DNA from: Nocardioides guangzhouensis
GTDB lineage: Bacteria; Actinomycetota; Actinomycetes; Propionibacteriales; Nocardioidaceae
Assembly: GCF_004519545.1 (NCBI RefSeq)
Contig: NZ_SDKM01000010.1
Location: 62,001-126,000, forward strand
Direction: 5' to 3'
DNA length: 64,000 nt
Part shown: one piece after another, positions 62,161 to 64,000 of the stretch
Position numbering within the stretch: position 1 is the stretch's first letter
Layout: every line of letters starts with the position of its first letter
Program-made: the position numbers and the translations under genes
The notes under the pieces: model-generated
What the model saw: only the letters and a program-made list of their open reading frames with translations
Database searches by the model: none
What the model was told of the DNA's origin: nothing

Positions 62161-64000
62161 CCCGACTGCACCCCGTCGTCGCCGAGGTCACGCAACGCGT
62201 GACCGAGCGCAGCGCGGCCGGACGCGCGGCGTACCTCGGCCGCGTCGAGGCCGCCGCCGGCACCGGTCCGGCCCGTGGCCGCCTGGCCTGCGCCAACCTC
62301 GCCCACGGCTTCGCCGCCTCCGACGCCCCGTCCAAGCAGGCGCTGCGCGGCCGCACCAAGCCGAACCTGGCCATCGTGACCAGCTACAACGACATGCTCT
62401 CGGCACACCAGCCGTTCGAGACCTACCCGCGGCAGCTCAAGCAGTCCGTGGTCCGCGCCGGCGGCATCGCCCAGGTCGCCGGCGGCGTGCCCGCGATGTG
62501 CGACGGGATCACCCAGGGTCGCGACGGCATGCAGCTCTCCCTGTTCAGCCGCGACGTGATCGCGATGTCCACCGCGGTCGCCCTGTCGCACGACATGTTC
62601 GACGGCGCGCTGCTGCTCGGGGTGTGCGACAAGATCGTGCCCGGACTGCTGATCGGCGCCCTGTCCTTCGGACACCTGCCGACGGTGTTCGTGCCGGCCG
62701 GCCCGATGACGTCGGGCATCCCGAACGGCGAGAAGGCCCGGGTCCGGCAGGAGTACGCCGCCGGGCGGATCGGCCGCGCGGAGCTGCTCGAGGCCGAGGC
62801 CGCGTCGTACCACTCGGCCGGCACCTGCACCTTCTACGGCACCGCGAACTCCAACCAGCTGCTGATGGAGGTGCTCGGGCTGCACCTGCCCGGGTCGTCG
62901 TTCGTGAACCCCGGCACCGAGCTGCGCGAGGCGCTGACCGACGCCGCGGCCCGCCGCGCCACCGAGATCACCCGGCAGGGCGGGGAGTACACCCCGATCG
63001 CCGACATCGTCGACGAGCGCGCGGTCGTCAACGCCTGCGTGGCCCTGCTCGCCAGCGGCGGCTCCACCAACCACACGATGCACCTGGTCGCGATCGCCCG
63101 GGCGGCCGGGATCACGCTGACCTGGGACGACCTGTCCGAGCTGTCGGCCGTGGTGCCGTCGCTGTGCCGGATCTACCCGAACGGCCCGGCCGACGTGAAC
63201 CACTTCCACGCCGCCGGCGGCATCGGCTTCCTCGTGCACACCCTGCTCCGCGCCGGGCTGCTCCACGACGACGTGCAGACCATCGCCGGCCACGGCCTGT
63301 GGCGCTACACCACCGAGCCGCGGCTGCGGGGCGGCGAGCTCACCTGGGAGGAGGGCCCGAAGCAGAGCCTCGACCTCGACGTGCTCCGTCCCGCCGACCG
63401 GCCGTTCGCCCGCGACGGCGGCCTCAAGGTCCTGAACGGGCCGCTCGGCACCGGCGTGATCAAGGTGTCCGCGGTCGCCGACGAGCATCGGGTGGTGACC
63501 GCCCCGGCCGTGGTCTTCGACGACCAGGCCGACTTCCTCACCGCCTTCCAGGACGGCGAGCTGGACGGCCGCGACCTCGTCGCCGTCATCCGCTACCAGG
63601 GCCCGGCCGCGAACGGGATGCCCGAGCTGCACAAGCTCACACCCGCGCTCGGGGTCCTCCAGGACCGGGGGCAGAAGGTCGCGATCGTCACCGACGGACG
63701 GATGTCCGGTGCGTCGGGCAAGGTCCCGGCGGCGATCCACGTGACCCCCGAGGCCGCGCTCGACGGCCCGCTGGCGAGGCTCCGCGACGGCGACCTGCTC
63801 ACCGTCGACGCCGACGCCGGCCGGCTCGACCTCACCGGTGTCGACCTGGCCTCGCGTACGCCGCAGGGCCGGGCGCCGCAGGGCGAGGAGTGGGCCGGCA
63901 CCGGTCGCGAGCTGTTCGCCGCGTTCCGGGCCACCGTCGGCGCCGCGGACACGGGGGCCAGCGTGTTCCCGTCGTACGGCGCGCCCCGGCAGGAGGTGCC
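62157..64000 (+). CDS. edd: Phosphogluconate dehydratase, 3' end beyond the window
   Basis: Dehydrates 6-phosphogluconate to 2-keto-3-deoxy-6-phosphogluconate, the defining Entner-Doudoroff step. The gene starts at ATG 62157 in an ATGA overlap with zwf; 614 codons are visible, close to the family's ~600-residue length, so little is missing. IlvD/Edd features are [33 protein letters not shown] with an iron-sulfur Cys, GVCDKIVPG with another Cys, [24 protein letters not shown] and [12 protein letters not shown]. The first residues ([14 protein letters not shown]) match Edd rather than dihydroxyacid dehydratase. Confidence 0.94.
   Translation, partial: MTRLHPVVAEVTQRVTERSAAGRAAYLGRVEAAAGTGPARGRLACANLAHGFAASDAPSKQALRGRTKPNLAIVTSYNDMLSAHQPFETYPRQLKQSVVRAGGIAQVAGGVPAMCDGITQGRDGMQLSLFSRDVIAMSTAVALSHDMFDGALLLGVCDKIVPGLLIGALSFGHLPTVFVPAGPMTSGIPNGEKARVRQEYAAGRIGRAELLEAEAASYHSAGTCTFYGTANSNQLLMEVLGLHLPGSSFVNPGTELREALTDAAARRATEITRQGGEYTPIADIVDERAVVNACVALLASGGSTNHTMHLVAIARAAGITLTWDDLSELSAVVPSLCRIYPNGPADVNHFHAAGGIGFLVHTLLRAGLLHDDVQTIAGHGLWRYTTEPRLRGGELTWEEGPKQSLDLDVLRPADRPFARDGGLKVLNGPLGTGVIKVSAVADEHRVVTAPAVVFDDQADFLTAFQDGELDGRDLVAVIRYQGPAANGMPELHKLTPALGVLQDRGQKVAIVTDGRMSGASGKVPAAIHVTPEAALDGPLARLRDGDLLTVDADAGRLDLTGVDLASRTPQGRAPQGEEWAGTGRELFAAFRATVGAADTGASVFPSYGAPRQEV

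Overview
The window is a high-GC (visibly around 70% or more) actinobacterial chromosome segment. Gene content and order suggest the family Nocardioidaceae, most likely a Nocardioides-like organism. Pointers are the long run of purine genes ending in purF-purM-DUF3073 next to bldC and a valine/leucine-type dehydrogenase, the DUF3151, DUF3817 and SCO7613-type proteins, frequent GTG starts, and a copy of the GGTTGAGGAG...TCTCGAAACC intergenic element I associate with that group. The genus call is inference. No phage, transposase, CRISPR array or rRNA was seen.

Layout. 1-9.8 kb: a 5'-truncated AbiEi/DUF559-like protein, an MFS exporter, DUF3151, lysS, a TrmB/LuxR-type regulator, a diacylglycerol-kinase-like lipid kinase, purA, and a divergent TetR/hydrolase pair. 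9.8-28.2 kb: purD, purB, purC, purS, purQ and purL interleaved with two MFS exporters, acylphosphatase, lipoprotein hydrolase, GNAT, HIT-like, ABM, SRPBCC, acyl-CoA ligase and cell-wall hydrolase genes. 28.3-33.4 kb: a predicted membrane-tethered ECF sigma factor fused to a beta-propeller, then two ABC ATPase/permease pairs. 33.4-38.7 kb: small enzymes, an SDR gene bracketed by two copies of a double palindrome, and an ABC exporter divergent from a WYL regulator. 38.8-46.6 kb: lipoprotein, SCP2-like protein, convergent phosphoketolase and acetate kinase, M20 peptidase, GAF histidine kinase. 46.7-51.4 kb: purF, purM, DUF3073, valine dehydrogenase, bldC. 51.4-56.9 kb: enoyl-CoA hydratase, two large uncharacterised proteins and tRNAs Phe, Glu and Asp. 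56.9-64 kb: aldose epimerase, a secreted propeller protein, a ROK regulator, zwf and edd (runs off the end).

How the genes work together. Nine purine genes (purA, D, B, C, S, Q, L, F, M) lie on the + strand. purSQ (followed by a DUF3817 gene) and purFM form small units and the others appear to have their own promoters, so purine synthesis is clustered without being one operon. Carbon metabolism is represented by the first two enzymes of an Entner-Doudoroff-type route (zwf-edd) under a probable ROK regulator, and by phosphoketolase plus acetate kinase, which together give acetate and ATP.

Recurrent sequence themes are (i) TAnnnT -10 hexamers only 6-8 nt before start codons, implying many leaderless mRNAs; (ii) intergenic palindromes at gene 3' ends, including three distinct repeat families; and (iii) very tight gene junctions (ATGA overlaps, shared CTAG stops). 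There is no gap above about 300 bases; every larger intergenic stretch is described under its hairpin, repeat or promoter entry.
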